From: an uncultured Carboxylicivirga sp.
GTDB lineage: Bacteria; Bacteroidota; Bacteroidia; Bacteroidales; Marinilabiliaceae
DNA length: 64,000 nucleotides
Direction of reading: 5' to 3'
Assembly (NCBI RefSeq): GCF_963674565.1
Contig: NZ_OY771430.1
Coordinates: 5,394,001 to 5,458,000 of the forward strand
The notes under the pieces were generated by a model. That model saw nothing but the letters and a program-made list of their open reading frames with translations, was not told the DNA's origin and ran no database searches. Of the stretch, positions 53,406 through 63,101 are shown in pieces (the stretch's first letter is position 1; every line of letters begins with the position of its first letter). The translations under genes and the position numbers were made by a program.

Positions 53406-54629
53406 TTAAGAACGAAGTGCTTTGGTAACCTGTAACCTGAGTATTTTACTCAATGGATAAATGGAAACCAGCAAGGTAATGGCAAAAACAATCAGTAATT
53501 GCCCCCAGAAAACCATTGGATCGTTACCAAAATAAATGGCTGGTTCCATACCAAATTGTTCGTATACATCAGCTACTTCACCGGTCAGAGGAATAGGGCT
53601 GTTAACCAGTCCCCATACTAAAGGCACACTCACCACAAAACCGGCAACTACACCCACCACTCCAATCAACATCGTTTCGTAAAACAATACTTTAGCCAGC
53701 TTAAGTTTGTTCATACCAACGGCCACCATCACACCCAGTTCTTTTCTTCTTTCAGCAATCATCATGATTACTGTTGAGAAGACTCCAAAGCCAATCAGGA
53801 TATATAAAATCCCTTTCATGATGATGCCCTGGCCTTTGTCACCTTCGATCATTTGTTTGGTAACCGGGTCCATTTCGTCCCAGGTCATTACAGAATAATT
53901 ATCTCCCAGACTCCCTTCCAGATGATGTTTAACAGGATAAACATCGTCATAGTCTTCAACTGTTAATACCAGACTGGTGACCATTTCTGGAGCTGAGAAA
54001 AACTCACGGGCTTTATTGAGTGTGATGTAAGTTCCGAAATTATTCATTGTCGGGAATGGAAACTCAAGAATACCTTTCAAAGGAAAGAGTCCACTGGCAC
54101 TATAACCATGATATCCCTGACTGATTAAGGCTATGGTGTCGCCAATCTGCACATTTAATGCTTTTGCCAGGTTAACCGCCATTAAAATGCCATCATCATT
54201 TTGCTCCAGATATTTTCCTTTGCTTACCCAATGGCCCAGTCTGGTCAGTTCGTTTTCTTTGGGTGGGTCCACTCCAATCAACATTCCACCTTTGGTGTTA
54301 TTGCCGAATGACATTAATGCAAAAGACTCCATGCGTGGAATAATCAGATCCACATCTTTATTGTCAGATACAGTTTTTATTAATGAATCAGTTGGAACAA
54401 AAAGGTCATCAATCGATTTGGTTTCCCAATAGTCAGGGTGATGAATCTGCACGTAACCCGAATAAAAGCTAACTACATTATCAATCATTTTTGAATAAGT
54501 ACCATTTTGCATTGAAGTCATCAAAGTACTTAGAATTACACCAAAAAAGATGGATGCTACAGTAATCAAAGTTCTTCGCTTGTTCCGCCAGATATTGCGC
54601 CACGCCAGTTTTAGTTCGCTGTTTGCCAT
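53406..54629 (-). CDS. FtsX-family ABC permease, first subunit
   Basis: The 407-residue subunit opens with LAWRNIWRNKRRTLIT, the typical N-terminus of FtsX/LolC proteins, then a helix and a periplasmic domain (about 45-265). The C-terminal helices include AERRKELGVMVAVGMNK and it ends VSIYPLSKILRLQVTKALRS. It differs clearly from the second permease, so the transporter is a heterodimer. The gene is 17 bp after the LolA-like gene and 17 bp before the second permease. Signs of an operon are strong. Confidence 0.88.
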   Translation of the reverse strand: MANSELKLAWRNIWRNKRRTLITVASIFFGVILSTLMTSMQNGTYSKMIDNVVSFYSGYVQIHHPDYWETKSIDDLFVPTDSLIKTVSDNKDVDLIIPRMESFALMSFGNNTKGGMLIGVDPPKENELTRLGHWVSKGKYLEQNDDGILMAVNLAKALNVQIGDTIALISQGYHGYSASGLFPLKGILEFPFPTMNNFGTYITLNKAREFFSAPEMVTSLVLTVEDYDDVYPVKHHLEGSLGDNYSVMTWDEMDPVTKQMIEGDKGQGIIMKGILYILIGFGVFSTVIMMIAERRKELGVMVAVGMNKLKLAKVLFYETMLIGVVGVVAGFVVSVPLVWGLVNSPIPLTGEVADVYEQFGMEPAIYFGNDPMVFWGQLLIVFAITLLVSIYPLSKILRLQVTKALRS

Positions 54630-54646
54630 GATTTTGATATATTAGA

Positions 54647-55408
54647 TTAGCGAATTCGTTTCATACTTTGTTGTGAGAAGAAAGTGTCTTCAATTGGCAC
54701 ATTAAATTCAATATTCTCAATGTTCATAAGGGTGCGCTGATTGGGTTTGTCTGCCGGAATAATTTCAAATTGCGAGGGTAGAACACGTCCTCCAAGTGTG
54801 GTGATGTTATGAGCCAATTCGGTTTTTACCAAAAACTCATCTTCATCGTAATACTCAATCTTCATTTGAATGTATTCATCTTTTGTGACCCACATTATTA
54901 CTTTACCCCAAACTACGGCTGCTTCTTCGGTCGGAACCAGTTGAATGTGGTAACAATCGTTTCCCTCAATTTCTTCAGAACCTAGCAAAGTATGGTGGTA
55001 ATCCTCAACAATAGAAGATTTTTTTAAAGCATCATCATTGGTGTAGTCCGATCCCATCCAGCCTTGAGACATCATCGATGGTGGAAGTTTAATCATGCGC
55101 GATATGCGGGGATTCCAATTCCACATTTCGCGTTCACGTTTTAAAAAAGTCTGACCTTTTTCCTGCGCAGGAGCTGTAACGAGGGTCATGGCAAACTGGG
55201 TTCCTTTGGTCCAGTTTTTAAACGTCAGATTCCTTTCATAGGTTGGGCGTTTAATAGTCATAGACATCACAGAAATGCTGGATTCTTCTCCTTGCATCTT
55301 ATCATCTGCCTGCTTTACAATTTCCTTTGCATCTTGAGCTTGTGCAATAGAAGATAGCACGATAACAAGACTAAGTAGTAAGTGTTTTAATAATTTAATA
55401 GTTGTCAT
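54647..55408 (-). CDS. LolA-like outer-membrane lipoprotein-sorting protein
   Basis: The 253-residue protein has a signal peptide (about 1-24, ending AQAQ). It shows the features of the LolA-like family (Pfam PF17131): MQGEESSISVMSMTIKRP, FLKREREMWNWNPRISRMIKLPPSMM, and QGWMGSDYTNDDAL. Such proteins carry a lipid or lipidated cargo through the periplasm in a half-open barrel. It is not the housekeeping LolA. Its neighbours, an FtsX-type ABC transporter and an outer-membrane barrel, make it the likely periplasmic carrier of a dedicated route. Confidence 0.85.
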   Translation of the reverse strand: MTTIKLLKHLLLSLVIVLSSIAQAQDAKEIVKQADDKMQGEESSISVMSMTIKRPTYERNLTFKNWTKGTQFAMTLVTAPAQEKGQTFLKREREMWNWNPRISRMIKLPPSMMSQGWMGSDYTNDDALKKSSIVEDYHHTLLGSEEIEGNDCYHIQLVPTEEAAVVWGKVIMWVTKDEYIQMKIEYYDEDEFLVKTELAHNITTLGGRVLPSQFEIIPADKPNQRTLMNIENIEFNVPIEDTFFSQQSMKRIR

Positions 55409-55429
55409 TGTTTTGTATTTAGGGTTGTT

Positions 55430-56014
55430 CTATAATTTGCTCGTAAACATTTGATGCATTTTCTTTTTTACTCCTTCCATCGGGAAATTGTCGGGGTCCA
55501 TAATAAAATGAAGGCCTACACCATCCATCATGGCTGCAAAAAAGCGGACTTCAGTAACCGGATCTTCATACCCATGGTTGATAAAAAAGCTCATGGCTGT
55601 TTCGTAGAAAGGTTGTAATGTTTTTTCAAGATGAGGCGTGATGATGTTATAAACATCCGGTTGAAGCAGTACCATGAAATACATACGCCAGAATGGAAGA
55701 TTGTCTTCCAGTGTTTTGAATGAATGATCGATAAAGAAGTGCAGTTCTGCCTCTGTTAATACTCCATCATGGTTAGGATCAAAAGCAGAAGTAAGTTGAT
55801 TGAATCCTTCCAGCATAATGCTGATAACCAAAGCTTCTTTGCTTTCGAAGTAATTATACATTAATCCTTTTGAGATTCCTGCTTTTTGAGCAATTCGTGA
55901 AATAGATGCACTTGCAAATCCATTTTCAGCAATCACTTCCAACGCAACTTGCATAATTTGTTGTTTGCGTTCTTCGCGAATTTTTTCGTTTTGTATATCG
56001 GTTCTTGGTGACAT
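55430..56014 (-). CDS. TetR/AcrR-family repressor
   Basis: The 194-residue protein has the N-terminal helix-turn-helix of TetR regulators (EVIAENGFASASISRIAQKAGISKGLMYNYFESKEAL within about 28-66), and a variable C-terminal ligand domain. It leads the operon of the LolA-like protein and ABC transporter with a 21-bp gap to the next gene. An 18-bp palindrome lies 11 bp upstream of the ATG and covers the predicted start of transcription. It very probably represses its own operon until a lipophilic ligand binds. Confidence 0.92.
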   Translation of the reverse strand: MSPRTDIQNEKIREERKQQIMQVALEVIAENGFASASISRIAQKAGISKGLMYNYFESKEALVISIMLEGFNQLTSAFDPNHDGVLTEAELHFFIDHSFKTLEDNLPFWRMYFMVLLQPDVYNIITPHLEKTLQPFYETAMSFFINHGYEDPVTEVRFFAAMMDGVGLHFIMDPDNFPMEGVKKKMHQMFTSKL

Positions 56015-56024
56015 GATTTTAAAA

Positions 56025-56042
56025 TGACTGAACGTTCAGTCA
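56025..56042. promoter_or_regulatory. Operator of the TetR-family repressor
   Basis: TGACTGAACGTTCAGTCA is a perfect 18-bp palindrome, the usual size for a TetR dimer site. It includes the predicted start of transcription (about 56034) and touches the -7 element. Confidence 0.8.
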
Positions 56043-56071
56043 AAAGTAAAAGAAATATTTTAGTTCCCAAA
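56041..56071 (-). promoter_or_regulatory. Promoter of the TetR-LolA-ABC operon
   Basis: On the minus strand TTTG (56071-56068), a 19-bp spacer and TACTTTTG (56048-56041) are a full match to the Bacteroidota consensus. The operator overlaps the end of the -7 element. Confidence 0.65.
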
Positions 56072-56161
56072 TTTTTTTCTGCTATAATTTGTTAAGATTT
56101 TGAAAATGAATAGTTAAAATCTTCTGAAAGTCTTGTGTAATGGGAAGTTTACAGGTCAAAA

Positions 56162-56188
56162 AAAACCTGGCTTATAAAGCCAGGTTTT
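56162..56188 (-). terminator. Terminator of the thioredoxin-domain lipoprotein gene
   Basis: A 12-bp perfect stem, AAAACCTGGCTT (56162-56173) with AAGCCAGGTTTT (56177-56188), has an ATA loop. On the minus strand it runs into a T run of eight. Confidence 0.88.
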
Positions 56189-56210
56189 AAATATTTTATT
56201 GAAATTGGTA

Positions 56211-57611
56211 TTAACTATTTGCCAGTTCAATCAATTTATCTTTTGTTTCAGGGTTTGATGGGCGAGTGGCATTGGCATTTACCAATTTTCCTTCTTTGTC
56301 AATCATGATAAAGCGAGGAATGCCTCTGATAGCATAGTTTTGAATAATTTCTGAGTCCCATGCTTTAGGTGCAAAGAGTTGATATCCTTTCAGCTCTTTT
56401 TCAGCAACCATCTTTTCCCAGGCACTTTTGTCATTATCAACCGAGATACTTACAAAAGCAATGTCTGAATCATGTAATTCTTCTTCCATTGCTTTTAGAT
56501 ATGGAATTTCTCCTTTACAAGGTCCACACCAGGTTGCCCAAACATCAATATAGATAACTTTTCCTTTTAAATCTTCAGAAGTAACCTGGTTACCATTAAT
56601 GTCATTATAAGCAAAGGTGGGTGCCACTGCTCCGGGTTGCAGTTTCTCTAATTTTGCCAATAATGCCTTAAATTCATTGGTATATTCCTCGTTTTTGATG
56701 ATCTCGGTATATCGGGTCTTCATCACTTCTTTAATGCTGTCTGGTTCGTAGGTGTATGATCCTAGCATTCGATTTCCCATTTCATCTTTTACAATTTGAG
56801 GTACTTCCATGGCTACAACAGCATCAAATAATTTACTGGTGTAGGCAATGCTACCTTCAGCAACTCCATCCTGAGTCAGCTTCTCGTCAATGGCAGACAT
56901 ATTTTGATCAACAACAAAGCCTTTGTATTGTCTGCTTAGCTCAAATGCATCGTAATTATCTGTTGCAATAGCATCAACAAAAGTTTTGAATACTTCAGGA
57001 ACAGGTAATGTGTCATTTGGTGCAAAACGGGCATGATACATTACGAAGTAATTGTAATATTGAGCTAAAGCTACTTTTTGCTCTAGACGAAGAATTTCGG
57101 TTAGGCTTTCATAACCAGGATTTGATGACTCAAACTCATTTATTTTATCAGTGATTGCCTGAATATGAGAAGTTACCTTTGAATCAAATTCTGTTGCTGG
57201 ATAGGCAAGTAAAGCTCTGATATTTTCTTCTGGTTGAATGTTACGCAATTCAAGTAAAAGGATAGAGCTTTCACTACCGTCTCCTTCAATAGTAACATTA
57301 TCAGTTTTACCACTTTTAAGATCAGTGCCGTCAAAGCTAATATTAAGAACAGAACCAGGAACCAGACTCAGTTTTACATAGGCATCACCATTGATTATTG
57401 TAGCCATATATGGTTTGGTTATTTCCAATTCAGCTTTAAATGTGCCATCTTCCTGGATTGTTGCAATGGTATCGCGACTTGCCTTAAAAGGAACGTTAAG
57501 CGTAATGACATCGTCATCCGGATTAGTGATGGTTCCGGTAATTGTTACCGTATTATTGGTATTGCACGATGCTAATACCAAAATAAACAGGATGAAATAT
57601 ACAAATTTCAT
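56211..57611 (-). CDS. TlpA-like thioredoxin-domain lipoprotein with DUF4369
   Basis: The signal ends VLASCNTN, a lipobox with Cys16. Residues about 22-125 form a DUF4369-like beta domain (TITGTITNPDDDVITLNVP). The middle is helical. The C-terminal thioredoxin domain (about 330-460) holds WATWCGPC with Cys362 and Cys365, and a cis-Pro in IRGIPRF. Such lipoproteins transfer electrons to periplasmic proteins and are numerous in Bacteroidota. The 466-residue length is usual. It is monocistronic between a terminator and a 165-bp gap. Confidence 0.9.
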   Translation of the reverse strand: MKFVYFILFILVLASCNTNNTVTITGTITNPDDDVITLNVPFKASRDTIATIQEDGTFKAELEITKPYMATIINGDAYVKLSLVPGSVLNISFDGTDLKSGKTDNVTIEGDGSESSILLLELRNIQPEENIRALLAYPATEFDSKVTSHIQAITDKINEFESSNPGYESLTEILRLEQKVALAQYYNYFVMYHARFAPNDTLPVPEVFKTFVDAIATDNYDAFELSRQYKGFVVDQNMSAIDEKLTQDGVAEGSIAYTSKLFDAVVAMEVPQIVKDEMGNRMLGSYTYEPDSIKEVMKTRYTEIIKNEEYTNEFKALLAKLEKLQPGAVAPTFAYNDINGNQVTSEDLKGKVIYIDVWATWCGPCKGEIPYLKAMEEELHDSDIAFVSISVDNDKSAWEKMVAEKELKGYQLFAPKAWDSEIIQNYAIRGIPRFIMIDKEGKLVNANATRPSNPETKDKLIELANS

Positions 57612-57775
57612 AATTTGGTTGATTTTAGATGTGTAATTGTTTAAAGTAATGGTAAATATAATTTTTTATTTATTGGGAGCATATGATTTAAGGGGGTGTT
57701 TGAAAATTTTTTGTGGTTTAACGATACTTCTTATGAGATATTTCAGCTGAAAATGAATTATAAATCCAATATAGA

Positions 57776-58642
57776 TTAATAGGTAGGCGTCATGTCTTCG
57801 TCAACACAAATAATAAAGTCAGCCTTTCCTTTATTTTCATCTATTAGCTTTTTTAAATCGCTTTGGTTAACGGTTGAAATAGTAATTATTTTCAGATCTT
57901 GATTATTCTGACGAATTTGCCAGATAATGCCTTCATGATTGTCACTGTGATATGCTCCGTTATAATGAATAAACAATTTACCGGCTTCAAAATTTTTGAG
58001 AATAAAGTAAGCCATGGTTGCATCTTTCAAGGCCTGGGCTTTGGGAAGATTTTCGCCTCCGTGTCCACCACCCATGCTTAACATGTTTTTGTAGCATGCT
58101 ACGTTGCTATCGTATGCGAAAGGAAGAGGAGCCATCCAGTTTTTTTCTTCTTTACTCAATGAGTCGAGCGATTCAACGTCTTTTCTGTATACCATACTTG
58201 CATATCGTCGGGGAACATTGGTTGCAATAAAAGGTAATTGATGTTCTTTGGCTAGTTTAACCAAGGGTTTATAGTCAGTTGGATAATTGGGCCATAATCT
58301 CACTTTACTTGATAAGGAGTCTTCTTCTATCAGACCTTGTAAGTATTGATTCAGGCCTTCCTGATTATCGGCCTCAAACATTTCGGCTCCCAGTATGAGT
58401 TTCCTCGATTTATTGAGTTCGTTGGTAAGTTCGTATTGTAACCAGTGTGAAATGGCATTATTATGCAGTTCTCCAAAGAATACAATATCGAATTGAGATG
58501 CTTCTTTTAGCATTTTTTTATAGGTAACTTTTTTGCCTTTCGAATTGAATAGCTGATAAGCAGATTTATCCTGAGCAATTGCTGAATGAGTTAAAACTAA
58601 ACTGGCTAAAAAGAAAAGGATTATTTTAAGAAATTGGGACAT
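57776..58642 (-). CDS. ChaN-family (TIKI/EreA-like fold) exported protein
   Basis: I start at the ATG at 58642, since it gives a clean signal peptide (about 1-24, ending AIAQ); the frame runs open for another 30 codons upstream. The 288-residue protein has the ChaN hallmarks: VFFGELHNN with Glu58 and His60, ILGAEMFEADNQ, and near the end HYNGAYHSDNHEGI. ChaN-type proteins bind haem iron, and the wider fold includes metal-dependent peptidases (TIKI). The Glu/His sites are retained, so metal or haem binding is likely, but its physiological role cannot be told. Confidence 0.82.
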   Translation of the reverse strand: MSQFLKIILFFLASLVLTHSAIAQDKSAYQLFNSKGKKVTYKKMLKEASQFDIVFFGELHNNAISHWLQYELTNELNKSRKLILGAEMFEADNQEGLNQYLQGLIEEDSLSSKVRLWPNYPTDYKPLVKLAKEHQLPFIATNVPRRYASMVYRKDVESLDSLSKEEKNWMAPLPFAYDSNVACYKNMLSMGGGHGGENLPKAQALKDATMAYFILKNFEAGKLFIHYNGAYHSDNHEGIIWQIRQNNQDLKIITISTVNQSDLKKLIDENKGKADFIICVDEDMTPTY

Positions 58643-58916
58643 GTGTTTTCGTTTTATAGGTTTACTGATTATCAAACCAGCTAATGATTTTAATTGTTTT
58701 TGGTACCATGTGAAATTACAAAATACTTCCATTCAATAGGCTGTAAATCATCTATTTTTAAATTTTCCGATCAGATCCAATTCTTTTAATACATACTTGA
58801 GGCATGTTCATACATAAGAATAACCGGTTCCTGCAATAAAATCTGAAAAAGAGTTGTTTAGTGAAATATTTTTGCTGGAAACTATCAAAAGATTAATTCA
58901 AATTATTCAACAGAAC

Positions 58917-59969
58917 ATGCAAAACAAATTACATTATTTATTCATGCTGACAATTTTGGGAACAGTGTTGGCAGGGTGTGGGAGTAAAAAGGAAGAGACA
59001 GTCAAAAAAGCTCGGTATGTTAAAGTAATGCAACTGGATACCAATCAATTGGGTGAACAATTGCAATTTAACGGACAAGTGAAGGAGAAACGTGACGTAA
59101 ATGTGGCCTTTAAGGTTGGAGGTCAAGTAATTGATTTGCTGGTTGATGAAGGAGACTATGTAAAAGAAGGTCAGGTAATTGCTAAGATTGATAAACGTGA
59201 TTATAAAATTCGTTTACAAGGTGCTAAAGCCCAGTATGATCAGATAGAAGGAGAATATACTCGTTATAAGGAACTATATGAGAAGAATAAGCTTCCTGCT
59301 AATACATTAGAGAAGTTAGAAGCAGGATATCTGGGTGCAAAAAGTCAATATGAAGCAGCTGAGAATGCATTAAATGATACAGAATTAAAGGCTCCGTTTA
59401 CGGGATATGTATATAAACGAAATATTCATAAATATGAGAATGTTGGTCCGGGACAGCCTATTATCTCTTTGTTGGATGTAAGCCAGTTGGAAGTACATTT
59501 TAGCCTTTCAGAAAGGCAGGTTGCTCAATCAAATGATTTTAAAAAGATTACCTGTGATGTAGCTACTGCCGGAGTAAAGGGGGTTGAAGCTAAAATTCTG
59601 TCTGTTAATGAGAAGGCCAATGGAAGTGATATGTATGATGTTCGTCTGGCTTTATCGAAAGAACAGGCTTCTGAGTTACGTCCGGGTATGTCGGTAAAGG
59701 TTAATGTTGAAGTATCAACCCACGGAAAACAACAGACTGTTGTGCCATTGGAATCGGTATTTAAAGAGGGAGAGGCATCATATATTTGGGTGTATAATCC
59801 GGCTAATTCTACTGTTAATAAACAACAGATTCAGGTCAATCAATTAATAAACAATGGTTATGTAGCGATTAACAGCAAACTAAAAGGTGATGAAATGATA
59901 GTAGTTGCCGGAGTACATAGTTTGCAGGATAATCAGGAAGTGAGAGTGTTGGAAAATAATAAGCTGTAA
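58917..59969 (+). CDS. RND efflux periplasmic adaptor lipoprotein
   Basis: The ATG at 58917 is chosen because it gives a lipobox (VLAGC, Cys21). A TATTTTTG -7 box at 58867-58874 also lies downstream of the earlier in-frame TTG at 58854. The 350-residue protein has a barrel-sandwich (lipoyl-like) domain in two halves (VAFKVGGQVIDLLVDEGDYVKEGQVIAKID; ELKAPFTGYV), a helical hairpin between them, and beta-barrel and membrane-proximal domains. It links the inner-membrane pump to the TolC-type channel encoded downstream. The following gene begins 19 bp later. Confidence 0.92.
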   Translation: MQNKLHYLFMLTILGTVLAGCGSKKEETVKKARYVKVMQLDTNQLGEQLQFNGQVKEKRDVNVAFKVGGQVIDLLVDEGDYVKEGQVIAKIDKRDYKIRLQGAKAQYDQIEGEYTRYKELYEKNKLPANTLEKLEAGYLGAKSQYEAAENALNDTELKAPFTGYVYKRNIHKYENVGPGQPIISLLDVSQLEVHFSLSERQVAQSNDFKKITCDVATAGVKGVEAKILSVNEKANGSDMYDVRLALSKEQASELRPGMSVKVNVEVSTHGKQQTVVPLESVFKEGEASYIWVYNPANSTVNKQQIQVNQLINNGYVAINSKLKGDEMIVVAGVHSLQDNQEVRVLENNKL

Positions 59970-59988
59970 TCAGAAACGTAACCTGAAT

Positions 59989-62900
59989 ATGTTAGATAAG
60001 ATTTTAAGTCAGAAAGCTTTTTTAAGCTTTTTCTTTATCGCCTTGATTTTAGGAGGAGTATCCTCTTTTCAGAAAATGGGTAAGCTTGAAGACCCGGAGA
60101 TACCAATTAAAGCCGCTGTTGTAATAACTCCATATCCAGGAGCATCAGCCGAAGAGGTTGAAAAAGAGGTGACAGAGGTGTTGGAGAAGGCCATTCAAAG
60201 GCTCGAAAATATTGATTTTATAGAGTCTCGTTCCATTGCCGGAATGTCAGAGATTACTGTAAATATCAAGTCGGGAACCCGATCAAAAGAAATGCCTCAA
60301 TTATATGACCACTTGCGTCGTAAAATACATGATATAAAAAGTAGCTTACCAAGAGGGGCTAGTGAACCTATTGTAAATGATGATTTTGGTGATGTATCGG
60401 GTATTTTCTTTGCGATTAGTAACGATGGATACAAATACGACGAGTTTCAGGCTTATGTAGACAATGTGAAGGAGGAAATGTTATTGGTGGATGGTGTCAA
60501 ACGAATTGAAGTGTTTGGAAAGCAAACGGAAACCATAGACATCATCATTGACAATGAATATTTCGCATCATTGGGAATTAATCCGATGATGATATTTCAG
60601 AAGTTTTATGACCAGGGAATCATTGTTGATCCGGGATCATTTAAAAACGGAAGTGAGCGCATCCGTTTGGATATCGGTAACAAGTTTCAGGATTTGGATG
60701 AGATTAAAGATTTTGAGGTGGTATTACCCAATGGTGGAAGATATAAACTGGGTGAAATTGCTAAAGTTGAACGCGGCTTCTATAAGCCTGTTCATCAAAA
60801 ATTAAAATTTAACGGAACAGAATCAATAAGTCTGGCTATCTCGATGGAGAAAGGTGGAAACGTTATTGAATTAGGTGAACGTGTTGAAGCAAGATTAGCT
60901 GAATTACAGAATAATCTTCCGGTCGGAGTAGATATTCATCCTATATTTTATCAACACCAAAAAGTAGATGATGCCATTGATAACTTCATGGTCAACCTGG
61001 TTGAGTCAGTGGTGATTGTAATTGCTGTATTGCTCATTTTTATGGGTATGAAAGCGGGTTTGCTGATTGCCAGTGGTTTGGTTTTTACCATCCTGGGAAC
61101 TTTCATTGTGATGAAAGGAATGGATATTGAACTGCACAGAGTATCACTGGCTGCAATTATTATTGCAATGGGTATGCTGGTTGACAATGCCATTGTTGTT
61201 GCAGATGGTATCCTGGTAGATCTTCAGAAGGGGATGGAGCGTAAAAAGGCCTTTGTTAATACAGCAAAGAAATCAGCTATGCCATTGCTGGCTGCCACCC
61301 TTGTAGCTATCCTTGCATTTATGCCTTTAGGTTTTAACAGTACCGGTGCCGGTGAGTTCCTTAAACCTTTGTTTTTTGTGTTGGCTATATCGCTCTTTGT
61401 GAGTTGGATTCTGGCAATGCTTCAGACACCATTTATGGCTCAGTATTTTTATTCGAATGGAAACAAAAAGAAGAAGGAAGAATCAACAAATCCGTATGAT
61501 AATAAATTCTACAAGGTCTTTGAACGTGTAGTTCGTTTTTCGCTGTGGCACAAGTCATTATTTGCTATCGGAACATTCGTCATTCTGGTTCTGGCTTTAT
61601 TCTCAGCTAAATACATGAAACAGAATTTCTTTCCCGGAGCTAATTACGACCAATTTTTGTTAGAGTATCGATTACCAGAGGGATCGGATTTAAGTCAGGT
61701 GGAAACAGATTTAGATGAAATTCAGAAAGAAATATCATCTTGGGATGAAATATCATATGTAGTAACAGGTCTGGGAAGTACACCTGCAAGGTATACTTTA
61801 TTACGTCCCATGAACGGTTTAAGTCAGAGTTACGGAGAGCTGATTATCTCGGTTAAAAATGCTGAGCAAACCAGGGAAGTAATGTCTGAATTACAAGATT
61901 ATGTAACAGAATCCTATCCACAGGCTTTGGCCAGAGTTAGAGAATATGTTGCTATTGGTGGAGATGCCAAGATAGAAGTGAAATTTTCAGGTAAAGATGA
62001 GTCTGTCTTAAAAGATCTTGCAGAACAGGCAAAGCAGATTATGAGAGACGAACCTACAACCCAGTTTGTGACTGATAACTGGAAAAATGAGGTAAAGGTG
62101 CTCAAGCCGGTTTATTCAAATGTGAAGGCTCGTGAACTTATGGTTAATCGTGAAGACGTAGCTCGTGCCCTGGCAATAGCTTCCAACGGAACACCAGTTG
62201 GTGTTTTTTACGATGGCGATTATCAGTTACCTGTAATGTTGCGATTAGAAAAAAACTTAGATCAGGATGTTAGTCAAATCAATTCTATTCCTGTATGGGC
62301 TTCACTACCGAATAGTATTCCATTAGCTCAATTGGTTGATTCTGTTTCTATTGAATGGTCTGATAGCCGAATTATGCATTACAACGGACAAAGAGCCATA
62401 AAAGCTCAGTGCGATCCGATAGACGGAATGACTACCAATGTGGTCATGTCGAAGATTAAATCAAAGGTTGATTCTATTCCTTTACCAGAAGGTTATGAGA
62501 TGGAATGGTTGGGAGAAATGCATACCAGTGAACAAGCCAATGCAGGATTGGCTGAAAATCTTCCGATGGCATTGTTTTTAATGATTATCATCATCATTGG
62601 TTTATTTGGTAATTTCCGCCAGCCAGTTATAATCTTCTTACTTGTACCACTGGCTTTTATAGGGGTTGTTTTTGGTTTCATCGTAACACAAGGGTACTTC
62701 TCTTTTATGGCATTGGTAGGTACTTTGGGATTGATGGGTATGATGATTAAGAATGCAGTAGTATTACTCGACGAGATTAATCTTGAGATTAAAGAAGGGA
62801 AAGATAAGCTTCATGCAATTATTGACTCAACTATTTCGAGGGTTCGACCTGTAATGATGGCATCGCTGACTACAATTTTAGGAATGCTTCCATTGCTGTG

Positions 62901-63045
62901 GGACATGATGTTCAACAGTATGGCCATTGCTATCATGTTTGGTTTATTGATTGGGTCTATCATCACCCTTGTTGTAGTACCTGTTTTATATGCAGTGTTT
63001 TACCGTATTGACACAAGATCGTTGCATTATAAGAAAGTTAAGTAA
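59989..63045 (+). CDS. RND-family efflux pump, inner-membrane subunit
   Basis: The 1018-residue protein has the two-fold AcrB/MexB plan: an N-terminal helix, periplasmic pore domains with PYPGASAEEVEKEV, helices 2-6 with IIAMGMLVDNAIVVADGI (the Asp of the proton relay lies here), a second periplasmic part (about 555-845), and the second helix bundle with GLMGMMIKNAVVLLDEIN. It uses the proton gradient to expel drugs or lipophilic compounds. It is close to the short RND pumps common in Bacteroidota. The substrate is unknown. Confidence 0.93.
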   Translation: MLDKILSQKAFLSFFFIALILGGVSSFQKMGKLEDPEIPIKAAVVITPYPGASAEEVEKEVTEVLEKAIQRLENIDFIESRSIAGMSEITVNIKSGTRSKEMPQLYDHLRRKIHDIKSSLPRGASEPIVNDDFGDVSGIFFAISNDGYKYDEFQAYVDNVKEEMLLVDGVKRIEVFGKQTETIDIIIDNEYFASLGINPMMIFQKFYDQGIIVDPGSFKNGSERIRLDIGNKFQDLDEIKDFEVVLPNGGRYKLGEIAKVERGFYKPVHQKLKFNGTESISLAISMEKGGNVIELGERVEARLAELQNNLPVGVDIHPIFYQHQKVDDAIDNFMVNLVESVVIVIAVLLIFMGMKAGLLIASGLVFTILGTFIVMKGMDIELHRVSLAAIIIAMGMLVDNAIVVADGILVDLQKGMERKKAFVNTAKKSAMPLLAATLVAILAFMPLGFNSTGAGEFLKPLFFVLAISLFVSWILAMLQTPFMAQYFYSNGNKKKKEESTNPYDNKFYKVFERVVRFSLWHKSLFAIGTFVILVLALFSAKYMKQNFFPGANYDQFLLEYRLPEGSDLSQVETDLDEIQKEISSWDEISYVVTGLGSTPARYTLLRPMNGLSQSYGELIISVKNAEQTREVMSELQDYVTESYPQALARVREYVAIGGDAKIEVKFSGKDESVLKDLAEQAKQIMRDEPTTQFVTDNWKNEVKVLKPVYSNVKARELMVNREDVARALAIASNGTPVGVFYDGDYQLPVMLRLEKNLDQDVSQINSIPVWASLPNSIPLAQLVDSVSIEWSDSRIMHYNGQRAIKAQCDPIDGMTTNVVMSKIKSKVDSIPLPEGYEMEWLGEMHTSEQANAGLAENLPMALFLMIIIIIGLFGNFRQPVIIFLLVPLAFIGVVFGFIVTQGYFSFMALVGTLGLMGMMIKNAVVLLDEINLEIKEGKDKLHAIIDSTISRVRPVMMASLTTILGMLPLLWDMMFNSMAIAIMFGLLIGSIITLVVVPVLYAVFYRIDTRSLHYKKVK

Positions 63046-63054
63046 ATACAACTC

Positions 63055-63087
63055 ATTAGCTGATAGAAATTGAAGATCTGTCAGCTT
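63055..63087. repeat. AGCT-rich imperfect inverted repeat, copy 5
   Basis: AGCTGATAG (63058-63066) and CTGTCAGCT (63078-63086) form an imperfect inverted repeat in the 56-bp gap between pump and channel genes. It may be an mRNA processing or attenuation hairpin within the operon. Confidence 0.4.
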
Positions 63088-63101
63088 AAAATATTGTTAT
63101 T

